Origin: Pictodentalium vernedei | Taxonomy: Eukaryota; Mollusca; Scaphopoda; Dentaliida; Dentaliidae | Assembly (NCBI GenBank): GCA_031216915.1 | Contig: CM062294.1 | Location: forward strand, 29,837,128-29,901,127 | Direction of reading: 5' to 3' | Length of the DNA: 64,000 nt | Shown here: one piece after another, positions 32,174-43,087 of the stretch | How positions within the stretch are numbered: position 1 is the first letter of the stretch | Layout of the letters: each line of letters starts with the position of its first letter | Translations under genes and position numbers: made by a program | Notes under the pieces: generated by a model | What the model was told of the DNA's origin: nothing | The model's database searches: none | Seen by the model: the letters and a program-made list of their open reading frames with translations, nothing else

Positions 32174-32355
32174 AATATAAACCTTCAAAAACTTTCAACA
32201 AAACCATATCATATGACTTCTTCATTGCAACAAGCTCATTCCAGTTGAGAGGTCACATAATATGGTTTTTTGAAAAAATTTTTTTGAAATTTTTTTTTTT
32301 TTAAAATATTTAAAATAGCAAATTTTGATATCGTGGGCATTGTTCAAAGGGTTAA
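32174..32355. mobile_element. Family I hairpin, degenerate
   Basis: CAACAAAACCATATCATATG / GGTCACATAATATGG arms with a worn right end GGCATTGTTCAAAGGGTTAA. Confidence 0.65.
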
Positions 32356-32357
32356 CC

Positions 32358-32954
32358 CTTTACCCAACAAATCGCCTGCATCCGTCCGCGTAATATGCAA
32401 ATTCAGCAGCTGAAAAAATATTATTTTTCAAAAAATTTCAACAAAACCATATCATGTGACCCCTGTTTGGAACGAGCTCATTCCAAAGAGGGGTCACATG
32501 ATATGGTTTTGTTGAAATTTCTTGAAAAAATTTAAAAAATGATATTTAAAATAATAAATTTTGATAGGGGTGCGGTGGCTCAGTTGGTAGAGGTGCAGGC
32601 TGCAAGCCGAGAGGTTCTCAGTTCGAATCCCACCTGCGGCAACCGCGTTGTGTCCTTGAGCAAGACACTTCACCCCCATTGCCCACGTGGAGGTACGGTG
32701 ACACTGTGTACTAAGGCGTACTGCACGTCAATGGTGCACCTGTCTTCAACCAATGCTAACCCTGCTTGTGTGGAGTTGGTATGTTGGGGAGCTGACAGTT
32801 GCTCGGTGGTTCTCTCTGGGTACTCCGGCTTCCTCCACCCATAAAACTGTCACGGTCATGGTTAGCCATTGTGCAGAAATGTGTGACCTTAAACACCAAT
32901 AAATAAACAAATAAACAAATAAATTTTGATATCGTCTGTGTTGGGTAAAGAGTT
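32358..32954. mobile_element. Family I MITE split by a tRNA-headed SINE
   Basis: Left end CCCTTTACCCAACAAATCG after GGGTTAA; core palindrome near 32475; right end GTCTGTGTTGGGTAAAGAG after the SINE. The SINE duplicated AATAAATTTTGATA of the MITE on insertion. Confidence 0.85.
32575..32915 (+). mobile_element. tRNA-headed SINE
   Basis: GGTGCGGTGGCTCAGTTGGT (A box) and GTTCGAATCCC (B box), shared body and AATAAACAAAT tail. The target duplication AATAAATTTTGATA lies within the family I MITE. Confidence 0.9.
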
Positions 32955-33171
32955 AAAATGGTCAAGTTTTTTTTAAAAGTAGTGACCTTCAGAGCAGTTT
33001 TTCTGACGGTCAACAAAATTTTCCAACAGACATGGGGAGGGGGGAAGGGGCTTGCAAAAACCATTTCCACATGCATTCAGAAATTACAGTACAGCTGCCG
33101 TGGAACGGTCAATCTCCACGTTGGGCAGTGTTGCTCCCGGGCATTTTTCTCAATCAGTAATCAGTAGTTTT

Positions 33172-33326
33172 CAGCAAATATTCATTGAAAGAAGCACCGG
33201 ATTGTACCTGTACAGGATTGTACCTGTACCGGATTGTACCTGTACCGGATTGTACCTGTACCAGATTGGTACCAGATTGTACCTGTACAGGATTGTTCCT
33301 GGTGCTTCATTCATTGAATATTTGAT
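33172..33326. repeat. Inverted repeat enclosing 17-18-bp tandem repeats
   Basis: CAAATATTCATTGAAAGAAG and its inverse at 33305-33326 border five to six copies of GGATTGTACCTGTACC. It looks like a foldback element whose centre has expanded as a minisatellite. Confidence 0.82.
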
Positions 33327-33502
33327 GGCGATTACATTGTTTTATGTTGGAGATTCACTGTTTACGCATGCATGGAAATATTACCCACCTGTGGATTTTG
33401 ACCTTTCTGTGATGACAGTACTGTATGTCACACTGTTGTTTTACTTCCGATCACTTTCAGACAACTTTCATTTATATCTTCGCAAAGTTGTATCTCGGAG
33501 CA

Positions 33503-33862
33503 GGGGGCGCAGTGGCTCCGTAGGTAGAGGTGTAGGCTGCAAGCCGAGAGGTCCTTGGTTCGAATCCCACCTGCGGCAACCGCATTGTGTCCTTGGGCAA
33601 GACACTTCACCCCCCATTGCCCTCATGGGGGCACGGTGACGTTGTGTACTAAGACGTACTGCAGACTATGCGTCGGTGCACCTGTCTTCACCCAATGCTA
33701 ACCCTGCTTGTGTGGAGTTGTTGGGGAGCTGACAGTTGCTCGCCATTGCTCGGTGGTTCTCTCCGGGTACTCCGGCTTCTTCCACCCGTAAAACTGTCGA
33801 GGTCATGATTAGCCATTGTGCAGAAATATGTGACCTTAAACCCCAATAAATAAATAAATAAA
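33503..33862 (+). mobile_element. tRNA-headed SINE
   Basis: The same structure as the SINE at 16549, with target duplication TATCTCGGAGCA / TATCTCAGAGCA (33491-33502, 33863-33874). Confidence 0.92.
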
Positions 33863-34070
33863 TATCTCAGAGCAAAATTGAATGACTTGAGCTTTTAAGT
33901 TCTTAAAGGCTCTCTTTTGATCAAAAAGTGTTTCCCGATGAATAAAATATTCGAAAATTAATTAAACAATTTATATATATTTATTTTGTTCAGATATTGA
34001 CATGCTCTCCAAAATTCAGTTCCCTAATCAATGCGTAACCCATAGCAGAAAGAGACAGCTTAATATTTAA

Positions 34071-34304
34071 CCCTTTACCCAACGTAATGGCCAAAACCGG
34101 CCAGCGAGATTCTCAAAAATCGCCAATTAATTTTCGTTATTTTTTTCATTTTTGTCTCAAAAACATAGGTTATGACCCCTTGTTGCAACGAGCTCGTTCC
34201 AACGAGGGGTCATAACCTATGTTTTTGAGACAAAAAATGAAAAAAATTAGTTATTCAAGAATTATTTTTGCAAGTGTCGTCTGCTTTTCAGGTTAGGTAA
34301 AGGG
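34071..34304. mobile_element. Family II TTAA hairpin MITE, complete
   Basis: TTAA at 34067-34070 and 34305-34308; ends CCCTTTACCCAACGTAATGG and GGTTAGGTAAAGGG; core palindrome centred near 34190 (TCTCAAAAACATAGGTTATG / CATAACCTATGTTTTTGAGA). This is the best reference copy of family II in the window. Confidence 0.9.
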
Positions 34305-34308
34305 TTAA

Positions 34309-34815
34309 AAAAAAAAGAGGCAACAATTTGTGCACAGTAATTCACATTTCCTCCATCAGATGCCAAAAATTTATGACTGAAAATCCATACACAACGGACA
34401 TATTTGTAAATAGTTGCTAACAGTGGTTTCTATTCCATTGTGATTCACAGATGTGCTGTCTGTTCCTGGAATATCCAAATGAAACTGAAGCAGGTAATGA
34501 CAATATAATGCCTCATAGACAATGAGAAACATGTCGACTCCCAAATGTCAAACATTTGTCATTGCATGTAATGAAACACCACCATCTTAAGAAAAACTAG
34601 ATCAAACATTTCCATGAAATCTATTTGTTTTCACTTAAAATCTGCCTCAAGTTCCCTGAAATGTTTCTCTAAAGGTAACAATAACATGTCAGCCCAAAAG
34701 TACTGAGTCTGGTACTTTGTATTCCATAGGTCAGAACGACAGTACACTCACACTTCTGGCTAAAGAACTGGTGTTACTTCTGTATTTTGAACACAGCAAT
34801 CAATTTCATCATTTT
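34309..34815. other. No recognisable feature
   Basis: AT-rich sequence with no exon-like frame or repeat that I can name. Confidence 0.4.
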
Positions 34816-35207
34816 TAGCTCACCTGAGCGAAGCTCAAGGGGAGCTTAATTGATCATTTTCTGTCCGTCGTCCGTCAGTCATCCGTCGTTAACTTTACAT
34901 TATCGACTTCTTCTCATGAACTGCTGGACCAAATTCAACAAAATTTGCTGTGCATGTTCCCTATCATATGTCCATTCAAGTTTATTCAAATCAAGTTGAC
35001 CCGCCCCTTGGTAGGGCCACGCCCAAAAAGTGTGCTTAATTCTTAAAAAATCTTCTTCTGATGAACCAGCAGTAGCAGAGACTTGATATTTGGTGTGCAG
35101 CTTCCTTTTGAGGTGTAGACCCAGATTTGTTCAAGAGAAGTTCGAGGAGCTATATTTGCCTTCGTTATGGGAGGGGCAAGAATTTTCGCCAAGCCCAAAA
35201 TTTCTAT
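34816..35207. repeat. Bivalve-type TAGCTCACCTGAGC repeat, left part
   Basis: Opens TTTTTAGCTCACCTGAGCGA and contains GTCCGTCGTCCGTCAGTCATC and GACTTCTTCTCATGAACTGC, a pattern common in bivalve genomes. It is interrupted by DIRS D and resumes at 42133. Confidence 0.75.
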
Positions 35208-36548
35208 ATTTTTATACTGTACCAATGACCCAGACATAGCTGGTGCTAACTCTTAAAATATAGCCGGTCCCCAAACACAAATTTTTGCCCCCCAATCCCC
35301 AAAATTTGCATCTAAAACTAAAGAAAACATGTCCTGAAAGGCCCTCCACACTTCGCCCCTACTGCGCATGCGCAGTGTCAAGGACGTTCCGAAATTGGCG
35401 CCATTAATCATTCTAAGTTTGGCCCTTCATCAGTTAACATCTGACTGATCTTTGTGCTTATAAATCTCAGTTTAAATGATGCCAGACACATAAATATTAG
35501 TGAAATGGTGATTCTAAGGAGGATAGAGAAGGAGGAGAGGAAAAGAATGTGTGACAGAATATTATCAGGGCTGTAACTTAAAATTTTTTAATGAAATTAT
35601 GTTAAGTTACCTATTTTCAAGGCAGCAGCCATTTTGTTGTCATTCTGATTATTTAGTTACACTGTTTTTTTAAGTGTTTTCCTCTCTCCCTGTCCTTTAA
35701 GTTCCCCCTTGCTATTCTCCCATGCTTTTGGCATAGTTTTTGTAATTATTATTACAAAATTTTCTTGGGAGTTTTAGCTGAATAACAGAATGAATTCTGT
35801 TCTTTCCCCATGTTTACGTCTTCACCTAGGGGTGGTTAGGCGTTGTGTTCTGCATCTACCATCTGATGTTCTGCAGTTTCTTCCCTGGAAGTCTCTGTTT
35901 TGCATCAGATAGTGTATTTTTGGTAACTGATTTCGGGCCTGGGTGCCTGGAGTCTTATTTTAGTGTTTTTACACTCATTGTTTACATTTACAACAGCCCT
36001 CTGTGTGAGGGGGGGATTTCTATAAAATAATATCTTGATGTTATTTTAATCATAACTAGATACATTATTATTGTTCGTAAGTGTTGAATAAATTGTTTAA
36101 AATATTTTTAAAATTTTTGTCCACACTTAGGCTTGGGATCCATTGGGGCTCAACGTTACTTTTCAGAAACTTGGGCTGTTCTGAAAAAATATTTTTTCAA
36201 AATATTTTGATTTCAATTATTTTTTCTATATCAATGGATCATATTATTATTATGTATTTTGATTGCCAGGGGTTAGTGCGAGTACCAGGACTTGTTTTCT
36301 TTTCACATTGAAAGGATATTGATCAATTGTTTTAAGAGGAAGTCTTCCTCTGACTTTATTATCATTCTATATGTGGTCAGTGTACTCGCATTAACTCCTG
36401 TTCTGTATCATATGATTCCGATGACAATATGGGAAGCGTATGTCACGGTATGTTGTTGGGGATTTGGACACTCCGGTCCTTTCCCCGCAGGGTCACTCTA
36501 CTTTATCAATTTCTATTTCAGACGATCAAGATTAGGGTGATGTATCTG

Positions 36549-38770
36549 TGATGTCTTCCAACAGTGTGCCTCCGTCGTCACAATTAATGAAGGGCTAGCG
36601 GAAAAGTGCTCATGTAAATACGCCAATTGCCTAAGAGGACCCTAGTAGGTTCGACGGCCTTTGACGTCCGCTAGCTCGCCCGGTGTAGCGTCCATTCACC
36701 GAATGGTTCGGCAGCCGGGTTCGTCCGTTGCGGTCTAGAAGGAATTTTGGGGTGATGCGAGCACTATAAACTAACCTAATGCACACCCAGTGACGGCGGA
36801 TCGGAGGGAGAACGCAGGAAGCCTTTTAGTCCGGTTCATAGCTCGTTCCGGTCCATCCAGACGGCAAGCGAGAGAGGCCCCTCTCTCGTTCAACAACATC
36901 TGGCCCCAGATGTTGTGGTACAAAATGTGTCGTAAGCGGAGCATACGTCCGTCGCTCGGGACGCTCCGTTGTATAGGCAGTCCGCTGAGACTGCTAAGGC
37001 TTCCTCTTCTCATCAGCGCACACGACCGCACCTTGGCTGCGTGACCGCCGATATATTACCAGCTTCGCCGATCAAGGATTCTTCGGCGACCAGGTCACAC
37101 CATCCGGTAGCCAGGGACACGAGGCCTGCAGACTCCGGACGTTCGCATAGGAAGTGTGCGGGAGTCAACGTACACGGAGCTTCCGGCGGCAATGCATCGT
37201 AAGACCGCTACTGCACAGGCCTCGGGAACGGACGTGCTTTCCTTAATAGCACAGTTTATCGCAGCATCCCAGCATCAACTGAATCTGTCGCATATATTTT
37301 ATCCGACGATGCTGGGGCGGGACGCTCCGCGGAAGCGGGTACGGACGTCCAAAAGTTTCGTCCGGTCCGACGGGATACCGAAAGGGATTCGGAGGATTTC
37401 GAGCTTTCCCTTTCGGAACAACATATGCTGTTGTGTATGTCATCTGACTTGGTCTTCTACAACTTCTTTCGTCGGACCAGAATGCTGCGATGCCGGATAA
37501 GAAACTGATAGCGTCGGTGGACTTAGAAATTTTTGGTTCGGTTCAGGGACATCGTCCCTCAGTTCCGACATAGTCCAATAATGTCACACAAACTTTTGAA
37601 TTATTGAACGACGCTATATATATTATTATTTTATGCTTGCTAACCAAGCATTTCTGGTTTCTTGTTCGAAGAGTTATGGAGATGTCTTTCAAAAGTGTGC
37701 CTCTGTCGTCATAGTTAATGAAGAGTTAGCGGCAATAAGTGCTCATGGAATATGTCTATCGCCTACGGAGTGACATTCGCTAGCTCACCCGGTGTAGCGT
37801 ACATTCATCGAATGGTTCGGCTGCCGGGTTCGTCCGTTGCGGTCTAGGAAGGAGATTTGGGTGATGCGAGCACTTTAATTACTTTAGTACTCACCCAGTG
37901 ACGGCAGATTGAGGACAGATCGGAGGAAGCCTGTTAGTCCGGTTCCTGGCTGGTCCAGGTCCGTCCGGGCTGTGAGTGAGAGAGGTCCCTCTCTCGCCCA
38001 ACAACATAGGGGACCGCATGTTGTGGTTCAGATATTTTACATTCGGAGCATATGTCCGTTGGTCGGGACGCTCCGTTATATTGACAGTCCGAGAGACTGT
38101 CTTTAATGCTTCCTCATCCTCACTGCAGGGCACACGACCGCACATTGGCTATGTGACCTCGAGTATCCGATCAGTTTTGGCATTCAGTGATTCCACGGCG
38201 AATAGGTCGCGCCATCCGGTAGCCAAGGGACACGAGGCCTATACACTCCGTTCGCTCGCATATTGGTAGTATGCACGGGGTAACGATCACGGAGCTTCCA
38301 GCGGCAATGCATCGTAAGACCGCTTCTCCTCAGGCCTCAGTGACGGACGTGCTATCCGAGTTAGCACAGTTGTTTCGCAGCATCCCAGCAATTGACAGTT
38401 TCTCGGTCGAATCAGGAATTATCCGACGGCGCTGGGTCGGTGCGGTCCGCGGTTGCATCAGGTACGGACGACCGAACGCTTTATAGGGTCCGACAGGATG
38501 GCGAAAGGGATTCGAAAGATTTCGAGTTTTCCCTTTAGTAGTATCGGAAGATGCCTTTCATATCTTCTGGCATTATCTTCCAGTGATTATTATTTCGGAC
38601 TTCATTGCTGCGATCTTGGATAAGAGACTTATAGCGTCATTGGACTCGGATTTTTCGATCGGTTCGGGGACATTGTCCCTGACTTACCGACGTAGTCCAA
38701 TATTGTCATTACAACATGTGTTTTATTTTTCGACGCTATATATATATACAAGCCTGCTACTAAGCATGAT
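36549..38770 (+). pseudogene. Two tandem gag-like units (copy D)
   Basis: Same organisation and lesions as in copy B. Unit 1 holds MHRKTATAQASGTDVL at about 37189 and the DFELSLSEQHML segment at about 37397 in a different frame. Unit 2 holds MHRKTASPQASVTDVL at about 38307. Only short frames are open. Confidence 0.5.
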
Positions 38771-39019
38771 AGTTTAGTTTCTTGTCCGCGTTTCTCATTT
38801 CTGCCATTTTATCATTTATACAAATAGTTTATTTTGGCAGAGCAGGGCATACCGAGAGTTCATATGCGTCTAGACGGTGTGATTAAAAACTGCATATATT
38901 CTTTTTCGCTGTTTATGTCTTTTCCAATTTCAATGTTGGGAACGACATTATGTATAGTAGACTTAACTTAGATGCTTTATTATACGTAATCCGCCTTACT
39001 GAGGCGTTATCATTACGTC

Positions 39020-40005
39020 TTCAAGAAAAGATTTACGGGATATTATTCTCAATGTAATTTCTTTTGAGGGCAGTAGTTTGTTCACGTATAACTCCGCCCT
39101 TCAGTGGCTGATTGGAGTTAGTTAGACGTGACGCAGCCCTAGCTACATCCACTCGCGTGGATAGTAAGGTTAAGAACTCTCTCAGAGTCGCTTCGTTCTC
39201 GGAGGAGCTTCTCTTCGACGGCAACTTTTCGGCAATCCATGAATTGCTCGATTTACACGTTCTCTTGTCTATCTAGTGTTACAAGAGATTCAGACTGGGG
39301 CAAACATTCGGTGGTTGACTCAGAGAGTGCCGCCGCAGTTGCCGGACCCGAGTGTGGCTGTTATGACGGTTGCCAGTCATACAGATTGGGATATAATACT
39401 GATCCCTACGGATTCGAAGTGCCAGGGTCTTTGGGTTCCGCAGTCTTTTAGCAATCAGTTTTCTTCCGCGGAATAATGTTTTTTAGGCTTGCTTTATGTC
39501 ATTGCATGAACATTATTCAGAAACGCATGCCCAAATTCCTGTCCTTTAATTCGACAGTAGTGGCGTATCTCCGGAACCAGGGAGGCACTCTTTCGTTTCC
39601 GTTATTCAATTTAATGGAAAGAATCCGTCTGTTGGTTATAGTACACCAAGTTCAGTTTTGGTCCGTCATATTCCGGGTCGTCTGATTGTTTTATTGGACT
39701 CCCGTTCTCTTACGTGTCGCTTGTTGCTGTCAGAATGGACTCTCAACAAACAAGTATTCAATCAGATTTGCTATCTATGGGAGCGCCCAATTATGATTTA
39801 TTTATGACACAGCTTGCTATTCTATTGCAGATGTATGTGTTGGCTTGTCCAGATCTCTGAGCTAATATTCTTAACGCTCTATTGTTCTATAGGACGGAAT
39901 GATAGGATACGCGTATCCTCCGGCGCTGTTGTTTTAGCAGGTATTGCTAAGATAAACAACCACAATACATTTCTGTTGATAGCATCTCTATCTTCACAGA
40001 GATCA
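39020..40005 (+). pseudogene. DIRS RT/RNase H remnant, most complete (copy D)
   Basis: Pieces occur in the expected order. First is a thumb-like frame, then IRWLTQRVPPQLPDPSVAV and CQGLWVPQSF (RNase H start, 39276-39476). STVVAYLRNQGGTLSF follows at about 39550-39600, then HIPG at 39667, LLSEWTLNKQVF, and a DLFMTQLA-like piece. They lie in different frames with stops between, so the protein cannot be made. The palm with its catalytic aspartates was not found. Confidence 0.72.
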
Positions 40006-40589
40006 TGAGTAATTTTCTCTCTTGTCTACTGTGGTTTTTAACAGGAAATCTTCCTCTATGTGAGGATCTTTTTCACTGGGTAAATCGTGTCATCTTTATC
40101 ACAACCTGCAAGGTCGCAACCTTCATGTATTCCGTTGTGTGGTCCGTATTGCATTGTAAGCACTGTACTGGACGAGCTTTGGACGCGATTTCTTACTATA
40201 GGAGATCCTCTTCTTCGCTATTCTATGCGGCTAAAGTGGAGGCTCTTCCGTCGTGGTGTAGGGATCATTATGTTCATATTGTTGATCCCTCCATACTACT
40301 CATTGCTATTTTTTAGTATACTTGTTTCACAAGATCTACTGCAGCCTGTTATTATTTAGGTTATAGGTTTATGTTACCTCATACCTATGCACTCTACGAT
40401 AGTTTACAATTGAGTCTTTTGTCTCTTTATCTAAGTCAGTTAGTAACTTTTTGATAAATAGACTTAGAATCTTTAGATTAAATTCCTATACGGATTTTAA
40501 CTTCGGTTCTTATTTAGCTAAGTAATCATTTGAGCCTCTGGAAACAGTAGTTTTCAAATTCTGACCTTTTAGACAGTAATTCTGTTGGT

Positions 40590-41130
40590 TTCTCTTTTAC
40601 TGTAGAGTCAGTGAGTTTCATGCACTATCGATGGATGATTTTCACTTTCATAGTTTCGGAATCAATACTTCCGTTACTATTTAGGTTGGATTGTTACATA
40701 AGAGTTAGGCTCCTATTATCCGGAACCTATTATTTTAAGGTCCTTCCGTCTTCGTATGGGCATAGGCCTTTACTCTTTCCGGGTACAGTTTATGTATTTA
40801 TAAACAGATTTCTGTTTATTACTATGGGCGTAAGCTTCTTCTGTCTTTGATGTCTAGTAGAAGGACGTTACGCTCCATTTTATTGTTAATGGATTCTATT
40901 AACTATCGGTACTGCTTATAGTATATCATTGACTTAGCAGTTGTGCTTAAGATTTCGGCTCATGAAGTAAGAGTTCTTCTACTTCTTGGGCTTACATTAA
41001 TAGTGTCGCTATTATAGATTTTTGAAGGCCGCTCATTGCGCTCAGCCATCCACATTCATGAATTTTATCTCAGAAATATCGAGTCCATTTCTGGAGGCCT
41101 CTATTGTTAGGTCTATTATCTACTGCTCAG
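40590..41130 (+). pseudogene. Degenerate DIRS tyrosine recombinase (copy D)
   Basis: HEVR from codon 40961 and FYLRN Tyr at 41066-41068, with the same single-base loss after HEVR as A and B and the same TGA as all copies. Confidence 0.75.
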
Positions 41131-41741
41131 AATGTCATTCACTTAACAGTTGCTACTATAGCTAGGTAGGCTGTCTGTTTCGGCAGTGTCTCCGTTCGGC
41201 TGCCCTCTTCGCTCTGGGCTATTTGACCCAGGGCAAGAAAAATGGGGGGGGGGGGGGGGGGGGGGGAGGGTGTTCCCTTGGGTCACCTGTTTTACTATGA
41301 AAACAAGGGGATACCTCCTCCGGAGTTAGTAATTCTGAGCTGTTATTGGGATGGTTGTTTAGTGAGAAGTTTAGGTTTTTAAAATTCATTCAAGTCTTAG
41401 TTTTTAAAGTATAGCTTTTGAATATTGCATATGTCAACGGACATGATTATGCAATCCTCAGACACTTTTAGGAGTATAAGAGTCTCTATTCTCTAGACTT
41501 ACTTTATTTATTGGCTTACTTTAAAAATTATTAGTATAAGGATTATATTGGATATTAATAGAGTACATGGATGTATGAAGCTCAATTTTGGAAGGTGTTG
41601 TATCTTTCTAATTTATCATAAATAAGAAAGATACATGTAAGGCCTATTTCTTCTTTTCCCTACAGGGGATGACTCTATTTTATTTTATTGAGCGTATTCC
41701 ATTTTGCTCTATGTCCTTGGCCCTCCAGCCTTTTTACTATT

Positions 41742-41830
41742 CAGCTATGTCTGGGTCATTGGTACAGTATAAAAATGTTAAAAAATTTATAGTAATTTAT
41801 ATATTTTTTATACTTACCAATGACCCAGAC
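41742..41830 (+). repeat. DIRS internal complementary region (copy D)
   Basis: The 89-bp reverse complement of the right/left end junction, identical to the other copies. Confidence 0.95.
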
Positions 41831-42132
41831 GGGGATGGCCCTCCCAGGAGTTGGGAACTCTTGCCTCCCCGCTGAGTACATAGCGCTTACCAGGCACTGG
41901 TTATTAGAATGATTAATGGCGCCAATTTCGGAACGTCCTTGACACTGCGCATGCGCAGTAGGGGCGAAGTGTGGAGGGCCTTTCAGGACATGTTTTCTTT
42001 AGTTTTAGATGCAAATTTTGGGGATTGGGGGGCAAAATTTGTGTTTGGCCCTATATTTTAAGAGTTAGCACCAGCTATGTCTGGGTCATTGGTAAGTATA
42101 AAAAATATATAAATTACTATAAATTTTTTAAC

Positions 42133-42410
42133 TTTCCAACCCGAGAGGCAGATTTGAACCAAATTTGACATGAGGGCTTATTGGGTCATAAGTACTTAAT
42201 TTATGCCCAATTTTTTTCCCTGTCGCCCTATGGGAACCACAGGAGCTAAAAATAGAAAAAATTAAAACACCCATATCTCCAAAACTACACGGCACTGAGA
42301 ATTCTTATTTGATGTGAAGCTTCCTTGGGACCAACAGAATGGAATGGTAAAAAAAAAAAAATTGCTAGTGGTTTTATCCTGGGGTACTTTTTGAAAATCA
42401 AATTCAGACC
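42133..42410. repeat. Bivalve-type repeat, right part
   Basis: CCATATCTCCAAAACTACACGG and GTGAAGCTTCCTTGGGACC continue the style of the repeat interrupted at 35207. Confidence 0.6.
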
Positions 42411-42654
42411 ACCAAAAATAATCTATCCCTCAGCCAGTTAATATTACTACAGTTTGATAATTATTTATGGTTCACCTTAATTTAACTTAACTTTTTCAAA
42501 TCAATATCATGCACATCTCAAAACGAGACTCGCTTGATGTCCTTCATATGCGTAGATTTTCTATGCAATAATTTAATGGTGAAATAGAAACTATAGTACT
42601 TTTGTGCTGAACATCCTGGATAGATATTTCATATTTTTGTTGTTGTTGTTTGTT

Positions 42655-43076
42655 TAGGCCCCACAAAGTATATCTTCTGTTTCTCAGGCCATTTTTTGTA
42701 AAATTGCATGTGGACGGGCGTTTTTTTGTTTAATTTTTTATTGTTGTAATTATTTCTTTGCCATCAAAAGTTCATGTTGGTTTGTTTTATGTTTTAGGCC
42801 TCACAATCTACAGAATAACACTGGGGGGGTGGGGGGAGGGGGTGGGGGGGGGAGTGTGTATTTCATCCCTCGAGTGCTAAAGCATTGTAAAGCCTTGTTG
42901 CACTCAAGGGACAAATTTTTTAATTTTGTCAACTTGGGTAAAATATCAGATATAAACCATTTAATTTTTATTTTTTTCATATTTGCATTGGTTAGAAGAA
43001 GAGAGCATGCAGCTGACAAAAGGACCATTTGGGAGGGGCTGAGAAACAAAATTTTAAACTTTTTAGGCCTTACTTA
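42655..43076 (+). repeat. Family VI dispersed repeat
   Basis: TTTAGGCCCCACAAAGTATA at the start, CTTTTTAGGCCT at the end; inner landmarks TTTGCCATCAAAAGTTCATG and CTAAAGCATTGTAAAGCC. A G-rich tract lies at 42823-42851. Confidence 0.75.
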
Positions 43077-43087
43077 TTTCATTTTTA

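Larger units (their letters stand above)
35208..42132 (+). mobile_element. DIRS-type retrotransposon copy D, full length
   Basis: The longest copy (6925 bp): left inverted repeat 35208-35414, leader to about 36548, tandem gag-like units (36549-37680 and 37680-38770), RT/RNase H remnant, tyrosine recombinase remnant, internal complementary region 41742-41830 and right inverted repeat 41906-42132. It keeps the segment of about 220 bp lost from B and the segments lost from A, and so serves as reference. It is inserted in a bivalve-type repeat with flanks unrelated to those of A, B and C. That excludes simple segmental duplication as the source of the copies. Confidence 0.95.

Noticed and set aside
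33052..33639. 195-codon open frame on the plus strand
   Set aside because: It crosses a tandem repeat (peptide period VPVPDCTCTGLYLY), unique DNA and the head of a SINE, so it is a chance frame.
34067..34080. Telomere-like TTAACCC motifs at many sites
   Set aside because: They are single copies at MITE ends next to TTAA target sites, not tandem TTAGGG.
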